Origin: Cellulomonas sp. JZ18
GTDB lineage: Bacteria; Actinomycetota; Actinomycetes; Actinomycetales; Cellulomonadaceae
Direction: 5' to 3'
DNA length: 64,000 nt
Assembly (NCBI RefSeq): GCF_009720485.1
Contig: NZ_CP045245.1
Span: 3,286,001-3,350,000 of the forward strand
Shown here: positions 27,792 through 37,151 of the stretch, one piece after another
Numbering within the stretch: the stretch's first letter is position 1
How the letters are laid out: every line of letters starts with the position of its first letter
Made by a program: the position numbers and the translations under genes
The notes under the pieces: generated by a model
What the model saw: only the letters and a program-made list of their open reading frames with translations
The model's database searches: none
What the model was told of the DNA's origin: nothing

Positions 27792-28283
27792 ATGCAGAGC
27801 CCTCGGCGCGCCCTCGCGGCCACGACCGCCGCACTCGTCGCCGGCCTCGCGCTCGGTGCGTGCTCGCTCCCGCCGGGCAGCGGGGTGCCCGACGACGTGC
27901 TGGCCGAGCAGATCGGCGAGATCCCCGGCGTCACGTCCGTGACGCTGGAGTACCGCAGCGACTGGACCCGCGGCAAGCGGTACGCCGGCGAGATCGTCGC
28001 CGACCCCGCCCTGTCCGAGCCGGAGGTCCGCTGCGTCGTCCGGCAGGTGAGCGAGATCCTCTGGCAGGGCCGCAGGACGACGGACTCGAGCCTGGTCCTC
28101 GTCCACGGCGACCAGCGGGCGACGCTGCTCATGGGCGACCGGTCGGACACGTTCGGGCCGCGTCCGGACCGGCCGCGCCCGACCGCCACCGTCACGCCGT
28201 GCGAGCCGGGGTCGGAGCCGACGCCCGAGCCCGCGCCGGAGCCGGAGCCGGAGCCGAAGATCACGGGCGCCCCGCGGTCCTGA
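27792..28283 (+). CDS. Hypothetical lipoprotein
   Basis: The 163-residue product begins with a lipoprotein signal, lipobox LGAC and Cys24, then a domain of about 100 residues resembling none recognised here (IPGVTSVTLEYRSDWTRGK), and ends in a Pro/Glu-rich tail (PEPAPEPEPEPK). GAGGAGG precedes ATG 27792, nine bases away. It follows VanZ after 29 bases and is probably co-transcribed; a strong terminator follows. Confidence 0.78.
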   Translation: MQSPRRALAATTAALVAGLALGACSLPPGSGVPDDVLAEQIGEIPGVTSVTLEYRSDWTRGKRYAGEIVADPALSEPEVRCVVRQVSEILWQGRRTTDSSLVLVHGDQRATLLMGDRSDTFGPRPDRPRPTATVTPCEPGSEPTPEPAPEPEPEPKITGAPRS

Positions 28284-28320
28284 CCGAGGACGACGCGGGC
28301 GGGGACGTCCGGACGCACGC

Positions 28321-28350
28321 GGCCCGGGTCCGCGAGCGCGGACCCGGGCC
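28321..28350. terminator. Bidirectional terminator
   Basis: A perfect 13-bp stem (28321-28333 with 28338-28350) and 4-base loop lie between the lipoprotein gene (+) and the convergent permease gene (-). Confidence 0.8.
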
Positions 28351-28395
28351 GGGTGGAGGGCGTGCCGGCCGAGGGGAGCGGGCCGGCGCGGTCGG

Positions 28396-29885
28396 TCAGA
28401 CGCCGAGAGCGTCCTGAATGGGCCCGAGCGCGAAGTACAGGACGAACGCCGCCGCGGCGACCCACATGAGCGGGTGCACCTCACGCGCCTTGCGCACAGC
28501 GATCTTGATGACGACGAACGCGATGAAGCCCGCGCCGATGCCCGTGGTAATCGAGTACGTGAACGGCATGAGCGCCAGCGTGAGGAACGCCGGGATCGCG
28601 ATCTCCGGCGACTTCCAGTCCAGGCCCGCGACCTGCGTGACCATGAGGAAGCCGACGACGACGAGCACGGGCGCGGCCGCCTCGGACGGCACCATCGCGA
28701 CGAGCGGCGAGAGCAGGGTCGACAGCAGGAACGCGACACCGGTGACGACGGACGCCAGACCCGTGCGCGCGCCCTCCGCGACACCCGACGTCGACTCGAC
28801 GTAGGCGGTGTTCGACGAGACCGAGCCCATGCCGCCGGCGACCGCACCGAGCGAGTCGACGAGCAGGATCTGCTGGGTCCGCGGCGGGTTGCCGGTCTCG
28901 TCGAGCAGCCCTGCCTCCGAGCCGACGGCGACCATCGTGCCCATCGTGTCGAAGAAGTCCGCGAGCAGGATCGCGAAGACGAGGAGCGCGACCGCGAGGA
29001 TCCCGATCTTGCCGACCGCGCCGAACAGCGAGAACTGACCCAGCAGCGACAGGTCCGGCACGGACACCGGCGAGTCGGGCAGCGCCGGCACGTTCTGGTG
29101 CCAGCCGGTGGGCTTCTCGCCGTTGTCCGAGCCCCCGACCTTCGCGATCGCCTCGACGACCACCGCGAGCACGGTGGTGGCGACGACGGCGATGAGCAGG
29201 CCGCCGCGCACGCGCTTGACCATGAGCACGATCGCCGTGATCAGGCCGACGACGAAGACGAGGGACGGCCAGCCGGCGAGCGAGCCGCCGATGCCGAGCT
29301 CGAGCGGCGTGCCGCCGCCCTGGCGCACGAAGCCGGCGTTGACGAAGCCGATGAGCGCGATGAACAGGCCGATGCCGACGCCGATCGCGGTCTTGAGCTC
29401 ACGGGGGACCGCCCGGAAGACCGCGGTGCGGAACCCGGTGAGCACGAGCACGAGGATGATCAGACCCTCGAGCACCACGACGCCCATGGCGTCGGCCCAC
29501 GTCATGTCCGGCAGCGACGCGATCGTGAACGCGACGACCGCGTTCAGGCCCAGGCCCGCCGCCAGCGCCAGCGGGAAGTTGGCGACCAGACCCATGAGGA
29601 CCGACAGCACGCCCGCGACCAGGGCGGTCGCCGCCGCGATCAGCGGGAGGTTGCTGCCGTCCCCGGTGCCGCCGCCGAGGAACTGGCCCGTGCCGTCCGG
29701 CACGAAGCCGAGGATGAGCGGGTTGAGCACGATGATGTAGCTCATCGTGAAGAAGGTCACGAGGCCGCCACGGACCTCGGCGCCGATGGTGGAGCCGCGC
29801 TCGGTGATCTTGAAGAAGCGGTCGACCGCGTTGCGGGGGGCTGCGGAGGTCGCGACCGACTTCTCCTCGGGGGAGTTGTCGCCAT
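28396..29885 (-). pseudogene. NCS2 family (AzgA-type) purine permease, 5' end interrupted by a one-base frameshift
   Basis: This inner-membrane importer of hypoxanthine/guanine/adenine has about 14 hydrophobic segments. The typical RFFKITERGSTIGAEVRGG and TFFTMSYIIVLNPLILG open the body; later come the carrier motifs LLDETGNPP and SNTAYVEST. The body frame has no plausible start nearby; an ATG at 29885 in another frame (MATTPP) joins it if one C is added to the run 29869-29873 (MATTPPEEKSVATSAAP). That gives 496 residues, usual for AzgA. No clear ribosome site precedes 29885, so the start remains tentative. Confidence 0.85.
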
Positions 29886-30140
29886 GGGCGAAGTCTGGCA
29901 GAGCCGGGCCACGGGCACGGCGCCCGTCCGTATCGGCATCAGGGCCCGGGACGCGCAGGGGCGACGGCCCGGCTCCGCACACGCGCCCGCACGTGCACGG
30001 CGATTTCACCCCGCATTTGCCTGCACGATGCCATCTATGGCGGGGAATGTCCGGTTTTGTTCCTGCGAACTGGACCGCCGACCCATTGGCATTTGCGCGC
30101 CGGCTGATGTGGAATGCCATTCGTATCACGCGAGGGGAGC
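29886..30140. other. Intergenic region with local drop in G+C
   Basis: About 255 bases between divergent genes. Positions 30000-30130 are clearly richer in A+T than the surroundings. It must hold the promoters of the permease and of the polysaccharide initiator gene; no clear -35/-10 pair, riboswitch or gene is seen. Confidence 0.5.
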
Positions 30141-31640
30141 ATGAGCGCCATGGTGGGGGTCACCGCGCGCGACCTCACCGAGGCCGACGCGGCGAGCGCG
30201 GCCGCGTCCTCGACGCACTGGGCGCGGTCGTACGCCGACCGCATCGCCCTGACCGACGCCGTCGCGCTCGCGCTCGCGGTCGGACTGGCCTACGCCGTCC
30301 GCTTCCCGCTCGACGGCCGCGTCGACGCCGTCGTCTCCGGGGAGTTCTCCCCCACCTACATGAGCGTGTCGGTGGTCCTCTTCGCCGCGTGGTTCACCGC
30401 CCTGACCGTGGGCCGGACGCGCGACCGTCGCCTCGTCGGCGCCGGCCCCAGCGAGTACGCCCGCGTCCTCGAGGTCACGTGGCACCTGTTCGCCGGCGTC
30501 GCGATCGTCGCGTTCATGTTCCGCATGGAGATCGGTCGCGGCTACCTCGCCATCGCCGCGCCGCTGGGGCTCGGGCTCGTGCTCCTCGGCCGGCTGCTGT
30601 GGCGGCGGCAGCTGCACCGGCGGCGCGACCGCGGCCTCGACCGCTCCCCCGTGCTCGTCGTCGGTCCGCTGCACAAGGTCGGCGCGCTCATCAAGGAGTT
30701 CCACCGCAACCCGCGCGCCGGGTACGAGGTGGTCGGCGTGTGCGTCTCGGGCGTCGCCCCGCCGCGCGGCCACCAGGTGCACGGCGTCCCGGTGCTGGGG
30801 ACGCAGGACGACGCCGCCCGTGTAGCCCGCGAGCGGGGCGTCGCCGCCGTCGCGGTCGCCGGGTCCGACGCCATGACCGCCGACGCCGCGCGGCGGCTCG
30901 CGTGGGACCTCGAGGGCACCGGGGTGGACATGGCGCTGACGCTGTCGCTCACCGACGTCGCCGGGCCGCGCGTGCTCATGCGCCCCGTCAACGGGCTCCC
31001 CCTCGTCTACGTCGACGAGCCGCGGTTCACGGGGTCGAAGTACGTGGTGAAGTCCCTGTTCGACTGGGTCGGGGCGCTCGTCATCACCGTCCTCGTCTCC
31101 CCGTTGCTGCTCGTCCTCGCCGTCCTCGTGAAGGCGACGAGCCGCGGGCCCGTGCTGTACAAGCAGGAGCGCATCGGCAAGGACGGGCAGCCGTTCCACA
31201 TGCTCAAGTTCCGCTCGATGCAGGTGGACGCGCACGAGAAGCTCGAGGAGGTGCTCGCAGCCGAGGGCGTGACGGAGCTCGGCGCGTTCTACAAGCCGAG
31301 GAACGACCCGCGGGTCACTCCCGTGGGGCGGGTGCTGCGGCGGTACTCACTGGACGAGCTCCCGCAGCTGTTCAACGTGCTGCGCGGCGAGATGAGCCTG
31401 GTGGGGCCGCGACCGCAGATCGAGGCGGAGGTCGCGACGTACGACCGGGCGGCTCATCGGCGACTTCTCGTCAAGCCCGGCCTCACCGGTCTGTGGCAGG
31501 TCTCGGGGCGCTCGAGCCTCCCGCCCGAGACGGCGATGCGCCTCGACGTCTCCTACGTCGAGAACTGGACGCTGTTCGGGGACGTCATGCTGCTCGCCCG
31601 CACCCTGCGAGCTGTCGTCGGCCGCGACGGCGCGCGGTGA
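30141..31640 (+). CDS. Polyprenyl-phosphate sugar phosphotransferase (initiator of surface polysaccharide)
   Basis: The 499-residue enzyme transfers a sugar-1-phosphate to a lipid carrier, the first step of repeat-unit synthesis. The N-terminal half has four or five membrane segments and a cytoplasmic CoA-binding-like Rossmann region ([20 protein letters not shown]); the C-terminal catalytic domain shows [36 protein letters not shown] and [22 protein letters not shown] precedes ATG 30141 (MSAMVG). It is the left end of the Pse polysaccharide locus, 37 bases before pseI. Confidence 0.93.
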   Translation: MSAMVGVTARDLTEADAASAAASSTHWARSYADRIALTDAVALALAVGLAYAVRFPLDGRVDAVVSGEFSPTYMSVSVVLFAAWFTALTVGRTRDRRLVGAGPSEYARVLEVTWHLFAGVAIVAFMFRMEIGRGYLAIAAPLGLGLVLLGRLLWRRQLHRRRDRGLDRSPVLVVGPLHKVGALIKEFHRNPRAGYEVVGVCVSGVAPPRGHQVHGVPVLGTQDDAARVARERGVAAVAVAGSDAMTADAARRLAWDLEGTGVDMALTLSLTDVAGPRVLMRPVNGLPLVYVDEPRFTGSKYVVKSLFDWVGALVITVLVSPLLLVLAVLVKATSRGPVLYKQERIGKDGQPFHMLKFRSMQVDAHEKLEEVLAAEGVTELGAFYKPRNDPRVTPVGRVLRRYSLDELPQLFNVLRGEMSLVGPRPQIEAEVATYDRAAHRRLLVKPGLTGLWQVSGRSSLPPETAMRLDVSYVENWTLFGDVMLLARTLRAVVGRDGAR

Positions 31641-31677
31641 GGCGGGACCACCGCGTGACCGCCCTAGGATCGTGCGG

Positions 31678-32736
31678 GTGAACGTGCAGCGCTCCGTCGT
31701 GGCCGGCGACCACGAGATCGGCCCGAGCAGCCGCCCCTTCGTGGTCGCCGAGGTGTCGGGCAACCACAACGGCGACCTGGGGCGCGCGCTCGCCATCGTG
31801 GACGCCGTCGCCGCGTCCGGCGCGCAGGCGGTCAAGTTCCAGACCTACACGGCGGACACGATCACCATCGACGTGGACACGCCCCCGTTCCGGGTCTCGG
31901 ACGCGCACGGGCTGTGGGGCGGGCGGACCCTCTACTCGTTGTACGAGGAGGCCCACACCCCGTGGGAGTGGCACGAGCCGTTGTTCGCCCGGGCACGCGA
32001 GCACGGCCTGGTGCCGTTCTCCAGCCCGTTCGACGCGACCGCCGTCCGGCTGCTCGAGGACCTCGACGCGCCGCTGTACAAGATCGCCTCCCTGGAGATC
32101 GGCGACCTGGAGCTGCTCCGCCTCGTCGCGCGCACGGGCAAGCCCGTGGTGCTCTCGACCGGCGCCGCACACCTCTCCGACGTCGAGCGGGCACTGCGCA
32201 CGATCCGCGCCGAGGGAAACGACCAGGTCGTCGTCCTCGCGTGCACGTCGTCCTACCCCGCCTCTCCCGCTGAGTCGAACCTGCGCTCGATCCCTGCACT
32301 CGCGGCGGCGCTCGACGTGGTCGTCGGGCTCTCGGACCACACGCCGGGGATCGGCGCGGCGATCGCCGCCGTGGCGCTCGGCGCCTCGCTCGTCGAGAAG
32401 CACGTCACCCTCTCCCGAGCCGATGGTGGGGTCGACGCGGCGTTCTCGCTCGAGCCGGCCGAGCTGGCGGCGCTCGCCGTGGAGAGCGAGCGAGCCTGGC
32501 AGGCCCTGGGTGACGTGGTCCTGGCGCCGACACCCGGCGAGGACGAGAGCCGCCGGCTGCGTCGGTCGCTCTACGTCGTCACCGACGTCCGCGCCGGCGA
32601 GACCGTGACGCGCGAGAACGTCCGGTCGATCCGGCCTGCCGGAGGGCTCGAGCCCGCACACCTCGACACCGTGCTGGGCCGCACGTTCCGCGCTGACGTC
32701 CGCCGTGGCACGCCCCTGCGCTGGGAGCACGTCTGA
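31678..32736 (+). CDS. pseI: Pseudaminic acid synthase
   Basis: PseI condenses 2,4-diacetamido-2,4,6-trideoxy-L-altrose with phosphoenolpyruvate to give pseudaminic acid. The 352 residues have the NeuB-type barrel (VAEVSGNHNGDLGRAL, KFQTYTADT, KIASLEIGDLELL, GLSDHTPGIGAA), the PseI-typical SRADGGVDAAFSLEP and a C-terminal SAF/antifreeze-like domain from about residue 285 (YVVTDVRAGETVTRENVRSIRP). GTG 31678, with AGGAT eight bases before, is favoured over GTG 31672. The PseI-specific segments favour Pse over Leg or Neu5Ac. Confidence 0.93.
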   Translation: MNVQRSVVAGDHEIGPSSRPFVVAEVSGNHNGDLGRALAIVDAVAASGAQAVKFQTYTADTITIDVDTPPFRVSDAHGLWGGRTLYSLYEEAHTPWEWHEPLFARAREHGLVPFSSPFDATAVRLLEDLDAPLYKIASLEIGDLELLRLVARTGKPVVLSTGAAHLSDVERALRTIRAEGNDQVVVLACTSSYPASPAESNLRSIPALAAALDVVVGLSDHTPGIGAAIAAVALGASLVEKHVTLSRADGGVDAAFSLEPAELAALAVESERAWQALGDVVLAPTPGEDESRRLRRSLYVVTDVRAGETVTRENVRSIRPAGGLEPAHLDTVLGRTFRADVRRGTPLRWEHV

Positions 32737-32750
32737 CGGGTCCCGGACCT

Positions 32751-32780
32751 CACGGTCGCCAGGCCGTCGCCACGACCGTG
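32751..32780. terminator. Possible terminator between convergent pse genes
   Basis: An 8-bp stem (32751-32758 with 32773-32780) with 14-base loop lies between pseI (+) and the pseG-pseH fusion gene (-). It is weaker than the other hairpins here. Confidence 0.35.
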
Positions 32781-32785
32781 GACCG

Positions 32786-34195
32786 TCAGTCCAAAGCGAG
32801 CAGGCGCATCCCGTCCTCGTCCGCGGCGTGCCGGAAGCCCGCGCGCTGGAAGAGGCGTAGCGACGCGGCGTTGTCCGGCCGGACGTAGGCGAGGACGCTC
32901 GGCATCGGCCTCGCGGTGGCCCGCAGGTGCGCGAGCGCGGCCGCGAGGACCGCGACCGCCAGGCCGCCACCGCGCCGCTCGGGCGCGAGGGCCAGCGACA
33001 CCTCCACCTCCTCGTTCCCGCGCGCGTCGAACCGCACCGTGCCCAGCGGCCCTGTGGGGTCCTCGACGACGAGCAGCGTGCGGGAGGGGTCGGCGAGGAC
33101 GCCGTCGAGCCAGCGCTCGTGCGCCTCCACGGTGACGGGCTCGGTGGATCGCGACGCCGCGCGGGTGACAGGGTCGTTCCGCCACGCGAGCAGCCGCGCC
33201 GCGTCGTCGCGACCGGCCGGACGGGCGCGCGGCCCGGCGCCGAGCGCCGCGGCCCACGCGTCCACCACCCGGTCGGCCCCGGCACCGTCGACCAGCTGCC
33301 GCCCGCGCCGGGCGAGGCTCTCCTGCTGTCCGGGATCGGCCACCAGGGCCCGCAGGCGAGCGGCCACCGCGGCGTCGGCGAGCAGCGCGTGCACCGGCCC
33401 CAGCCCCAGGGCGATGCCGGCCTCGACGGCGTACCGGTACGACTCGGCCTGGTTGGCCACGACCGGAACCAGCGCCATCGGTACGCCGATGCACGCCAGC
33501 TCGTGCACGGTCGTACCAGCGGCGCTCACCACGACGTCCGCGTCGACCACCAGCTGCGCGAGGTCGTCGACGGCGCGCAACGCCGTGACGCGCGGCTCGT
33601 CCGGTCCCAGGGTCCCAGCGGGGTCGATCGCGGTCACACGCGTAGCGCCTGCTCGCAGCGCCAGCCGCACCGCGGCGCCCGCCGCACCCACCGCGTCGGT
33701 ACCGCCCATCACGACCACCACGTGCCCACCCGCCCCTTGCGCACGCACGCGACGGGCGCGCCGGACCTGCGCGCGCAGGGGCGAGTAGCGCGGTCCGGCC
33801 AGGACCAGGCCGCTGCCGTCCTCGGGCCGGGCCTGCGCGTAGGCAGCTAGGGACGGGTCCACCACGACGTCGGCGCGACGACGGCCGAACACGCCGTCCT
33901 CGAGGGAGGAGACGAGGACGTCCGAGGGCGTCGACATGGTGTCGTAGGTGTCGAGGTGCACCACGTCCGCACTGCGGAGCACCTCGGTCGGCACTCCCGC
34001 AGGTCCCTCGCCGGCCGGAACCAGGTCGAGACCTGCCGCCGTCACGATCCGGCGCGCGAGCGGGACGTCGACCGTCCCGACCAGCGTGGCCTCGCCACCG
34101 CGTCGCCGGACCGCTCCGGCGAGGGCGACGGCGCGCACGACGTGGCCGATGCCGGTCGAGGGACGCGCATCGCAGCGGAGCAGGACCCGCATCAT
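32786..34195 (-). CDS. PseG-PseH fusion: UDP-sugar hydrolase plus N-acetyltransferase
   Basis: The 469-residue product appears to combine two consecutive pseudaminic pathway enzymes. Residues 1-315 match PseG (UDP-2,4-diacetamido-2,4,6-trideoxy-beta-L-altropyranose hydrolase), a GT-B fold with the N-terminal GIGHVVRA loop (His18 likely catalytic) and S-A-A-G-T-T-V-H-E-L near 230. Residues about 325-469 form a GNAT domain with WRNDPVTR, L-G-T-V-R-F and RPDNAASLRLFQRAGF, matching PseH (acetylation of the 4-amino group). Order of function is H then G. ATG 34195 overlaps the pseF-type stop. Expected cytoplasmic. Confidence 0.9.
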   Translation of the reverse strand: MMRVLLRCDARPSTGIGHVVRAVALAGAVRRRGGEATLVGTVDVPLARRIVTAAGLDLVPAGEGPAGVPTEVLRSADVVHLDTYDTMSTPSDVLVSSLEDGVFGRRRADVVVDPSLAAYAQARPEDGSGLVLAGPRYSPLRAQVRRARRVRAQGAGGHVVVVMGGTDAVGAAGAAVRLALRAGATRVTAIDPAGTLGPDEPRVTALRAVDDLAQLVVDADVVVSAAGTTVHELACIGVPMALVPVVANQAESYRYAVEAGIALGLGPVHALLADAAVAARLRALVADPGQQESLARRGRQLVDGAGADRVVDAWAAALGAGPRARPAGRDDAARLLAWRNDPVTRAASRSTEPVTVEAHERWLDGVLADPSRTLLVVEDPTGPLGTVRFDARGNEEVEVSLALAPERRGGGLAVAVLAAALAHLRATARPMPSVLAYVRPDNAASLRLFQRAGFRHAADEDGMRLLALD

Positions 34196-34941
34196 CCGTC
34201 CTCGAGCCGCTTCTGCCGGACGTGCGCGTTGAGGGCGGTGAGATCAGGACGCGCTCGCAGGAGCGCGACGAGCGCGCGCCGCTCGCGTGCCTGGTCGCCG
34301 AGCTCGTCGACGACCGCGCGCAGCAGTGCCAGATCCTCCGGCGTGTCGAGCGTGACACGCAGGTCGCTCGCGTCGTCCTGCTCGACGAGACCGAGCGTGC
34401 GATGCTCCCCCGGCACCGCGTACAGACGCGACGTCACGTGCACCCGGTCGGCCCCGGTCGCGACCGACCGGACGTGCTCGAGCGCGGGCCGCGAGAGCAG
34501 CTCGACGTCCAGCCCTCGCGGCAGGGTGCGCACCAGCGTCGAAGCGACGTACTCCAGGCTCGGGTCGGCGCGCCACGCGCCCACCACGGCCTGCACGAGC
34601 GTCGGGTCGAGCAGCGGGCAGTCGGCCGTCAGGCGCACGACCGCGTCCGCACGCGTCACCTCCGCGGCGATCGCGAACCGTTCGACCACGTCGAGCTCGG
34701 GCCCGCGCACGGCCCGCACGCCAAGCTCCTCCGCGAGCGCCGCCACCGCGTCGTCGGCCGCCGTGTCGGACGTCGCCACGACGACCTCGTCGACGCCGGA
34801 GGCGGCGAGCGCCGCCCGCACGACCCACGCGAGGACAGGTCGTTCGCCGAGCCGTACGAGGACCTTCCCGGGGAAGCGGGTCGATCCTGCGCGCGCCTGC
34901 ACCACCGCCACGACGCGCGGCCTACCCACCCCCGTCGCCAC
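34192..34941 (-). CDS. pseF: Cytidylyltransferase, probable CMP-pseudaminic acid synthetase (PseF/SpsF type)
   Basis: The 249-residue nucleotidyltransferase activates the sugar acid as CMP-Pse. It has the nucleotide-binding motif QARAGSTRFPGKVL, the ADAVVRLTADCPLLDP segment (metal binding DCP), and DDASDLRVTLDTPEDLALL near the C-terminus. It resembles SpsF-like proteins used in gram-positives rather than classic PseF, so the exact product rests on pathway context. GTG 34941 has no clear ribosome site; CACAAT five to ten bases upstream suggests a -10 box and a leaderless message. It is divergent from pseB. Confidence 0.83.
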   Translation of the reverse strand: MATGVGRPRVVAVVQARAGSTRFPGKVLVRLGERPVLAWVVRAALAASGVDEVVVATSDTAADDAVAALAEELGVRAVRGPELDVVERFAIAAEVTRADAVVRLTADCPLLDPTLVQAVVGAWRADPSLEYVASTLVRTLPRGLDVELLSRPALEHVRSVATGADRVHVTSRLYAVPGEHRTLGLVEQDDASDLRVTLDTPEDLALLRAVVDELGDQARERRALVALLRARPDLTALNAHVRQKRLEDG

Positions 34942-35023
34942 CCGCGCATTGTGTCATGATGAAGCGGCACGGCACGTCCACCTGGGGGGCGGCGCACCGT
35001 CACGATTCCTGGAGAAGTGCCAC

Positions 35024-36007
35024 ATGTCGATGCTGTCCGGCTCGTCCCTTTTGATCACGGGAGGGACAGGGTCCTTCGGCAAGGCGTTCCTGCGGGAGGT
35101 GCTCGACCACCACGACCCGCGCCGCGTCGTGGTGTTCAGCCGGGACGAGCTCAAGCAGTACGAGCTGCGCCAGGCGTTCGGCGACGACCCGCGGCTGCGC
35201 TGGTTCCTGGGCGACGTGCGGGACCGCGAGCGCCTGACCCGGGCGATGACGGGTGTCGACCTCGTCGTCCACGCCGCTGCGCTGAAGCAGGTCGACACCG
35301 CCGAGTACAACCCCTTCGAGTTCGTGCGGACGAACGTCGACGGTTCCCAGAACGTCATCGACGCCGCGATCGACGTGGGCGTGAAGAAGGTCGTCGCGCT
35401 CTCCACCGACAAAGCGTCGAGCCCGATCAACCTGTACGGCGCGACAAAGCTCTGCGCGGACCGGATGTTCATCTCCGGTAATCACTACGCCGCGAGCGGC
35501 GACACGCGCTTCTGCGTCGTCCGGTACGGGAACGTCATGGGGTCACGGGGATCCGTCATCCCCATGTTCCGGCGCCTCGCGCAGGCCGGTGAGTCGCTGC
35601 CGATCACGGACCACCGGATGACGCGCTTCTGGATCACGCTGCCCCAGGCCGTGAAGTTCGTCATCGACTCCTTCGAGCTGATGACCGGCGGAGAGCTGTA
35701 CGTCCCGCGGATCCCGAGCATGCGCGTGGTCGACCTCGCAGAGGCCGTCGCCCCGGGCACCCGTACGCACGAGATCGGCATCCGCCCGGGCGAGAAGCTG
35801 CACGAGGAGATGATCGCGCCGGACGACTCCCGCCGGACCATCCGGCTGGGCGAGCGGTACGTCGTCATGCCGTACGTCTCGGGCTGGGGCTACGAGCCGC
35901 CGGCCGACGGCGAGTCCGTACCGGAGGGCTGGACGTACCGCTCGGACACGAACGACCTCTGGCTCGACCCGGATCAGCTCCGCGAGCTGATCGCGACGTT
36001 CGGCTGA
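35024..36007 (+). CDS. pseB: UDP-GlcNAc 4,6-dehydratase (5-inverting)
   Basis: PseB is the first committed enzyme, making UDP-2-acetamido-2,6-dideoxy-L-arabino-hexos-4-ulose. Over 327 residues it has GGTGSFG (13-19), the DVRDRERL turn, the catalytic segment STDKASSPINLYGATK (Asp/Lys and Tyr/Lys), and RPGEKLHEEMI near the C-terminus, characteristic of the inverting dehydratases rather than FlmA-like retaining ones. GGAGAAG precedes ATG 35024. pseC follows seven bases after the stop. Confidence 0.95.
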   Translation: MSMLSGSSLLITGGTGSFGKAFLREVLDHHDPRRVVVFSRDELKQYELRQAFGDDPRLRWFLGDVRDRERLTRAMTGVDLVVHAAALKQVDTAEYNPFEFVRTNVDGSQNVIDAAIDVGVKKVVALSTDKASSPINLYGATKLCADRMFISGNHYAASGDTRFCVVRYGNVMGSRGSVIPMFRRLAQAGESLPITDHRMTRFWITLPQAVKFVIDSFELMTGGELYVPRIPSMRVVDLAEAVAPGTRTHEIGIRPGEKLHEEMIAPDDSRRTIRLGERYVVMPYVSGWGYEPPADGESVPEGWTYRSDTNDLWLDPDQLRELIATFG

Positions 36008-36014
36008 GGCCCGC

Positions 36015-37151
36015 ATGCTCCCCTACGGTCGTCAGTCGATCGACGAGTCCGACATCGCGGCCGTCTCCGCCGTGCTCCGCGGGGACTGGCTCACCACCGG
36101 GCCTGCGGTCGACGCCTTCGAGGACGCGATCGCGCGTGTGGCGGGGACCCGGGCCGCGGTCAGCGCGACGTCGGGCACCGCAGCCCTGCACGTCGCGTAC
36201 GCCGCCGCCGGCCTGCGACCGGGGGACGAGGTCGTGACGTCGCCGTTGACGTTCGTGGCGACCGCTGCGACCGCGGCGCTGCTCGGGGCACGGGTGGTCT
36301 TCGCGGACGTCGACCCCGCGACGGGCAACCTCGACGTCGACGCCGCGCGTGCGGCCCTGACCGACCGCACGCGCGTCGTCACGGCCGTCGACTACGCCGG
36401 GCTGCCCGCCAGCCCCGTCGAGCTCGCCGAGATGGCGCACGCGCACGGGGCGCTGCTGGTCGAGGACGCAGCGCACTCGATCGGCTCGACCTGGGACGGA
36501 CGTCCGGTCGGGTCGCTCGCCGACCTGACGACGTTCTCGTTCTTCCCCACGAAGAACCTCACGACCGCCGAGGGCGGCGCCGTCGTGACGGACGACCCGG
36601 TCCTCGAGCTCGCCGCGCGCCGCTTCAAGAACCACGGGCTCGTCCGCGAGAGGGCCCACCAGCGCACGCCCGACGAGGGCCCGTGGCACCAGGAGGTCCA
36701 CACGTTCGGGCTGAACTACCGCCTGCCCGACGTCCTGGCGGCGCTGGGCACGTCACAGCTGGCGCGGCTGCCCCGTTTCGTCGAGCGGCGTGCGCAGATC
36801 CACGACCGGTACGACGCTGGGCTGCGCGACCTGGCGGGAGTCCGCACCCCGGCGAGGTCGGAGCGTGCGGCTCCCGCCTGGCACCTGTACCCGCTCCGGG
36901 TGCTGGACGGCCGCCGACGCGAGGTCTTCGAGGCGCTGCGCGCCGACGGCATCGGCGTGCAGGTGAACTACATCCCGGCCTACTGGCACCCCGTCTTCGA
37001 GGACCTCGGCTACCGCCGGGGCATGTGCCCGAACGCCGAGCGGTACTACGCGGAGGAGATCTCGCTCCCCCTCTTCCCCGACCTCACGGACGCGGACGTG
37101 GACCGGGTGATCGGGGCCGTGCGCCGCGCGGTCACCGGGACGGCGGACTGA
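36015..37151 (+). CDS. pseC: UDP-4-amino-4,6-dideoxy-beta-L-AltNAc transaminase
   Basis: This PLP enzyme of the DegT/DnrJ/EryC1 group aminates C4 of the PseB product using glutamate. In 378 residues there is the G-T-A-A-L-H-V-A cofactor phosphate site, the E-D-A-A-H-S-I-G-S aspartate segment, Lys180 in FFPTKNLTTAEGG and the PseC-typical GVQVNYIPAYWHP substrate loop. It is seven bases behind pseB. Its last 20 bases overlap the end of the convergent GT-B-like gene. Confidence 0.95.
   Translation: MLPYGRQSIDESDIAAVSAVLRGDWLTTGPAVDAFEDAIARVAGTRAAVSATSGTAALHVAYAAAGLRPGDEVVTSPLTFVATAATAALLGARVVFADVDPATGNLDVDAARAALTDRTRVVTAVDYAGLPASPVELAEMAHAHGALLVEDAAHSIGSTWDGRPVGSLADLTTFSFFPTKNLTTAEGGAVVTDDPVLELAARRFKNHGLVRERAHQRTPDEGPWHQEVHTFGLNYRLPDVLAALGTSQLARLPRFVERRAQIHDRYDAGLRDLAGVRTPARSERAAPAWHLYPLRVLDGRRREVFEALRADGIGVQVNYIPAYWHPVFEDLGYRRGMCPNAERYYAEEISLPLFPDLTDADVDRVIGAVRRAVTGTAD

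Noticed and set aside
29886..30140. Purine riboswitch before the NCS2 permease
   Set aside because: No conserved three-way-junction elements could be found in the leader on the minus strand.
34192..34941. Sialic or legionaminic acid pathway instead of pseudaminic acid
   Set aside because: PseB, PseC and PseI-specific segments are present, and no NeuC- or LegI/LegG-type genes are seen.
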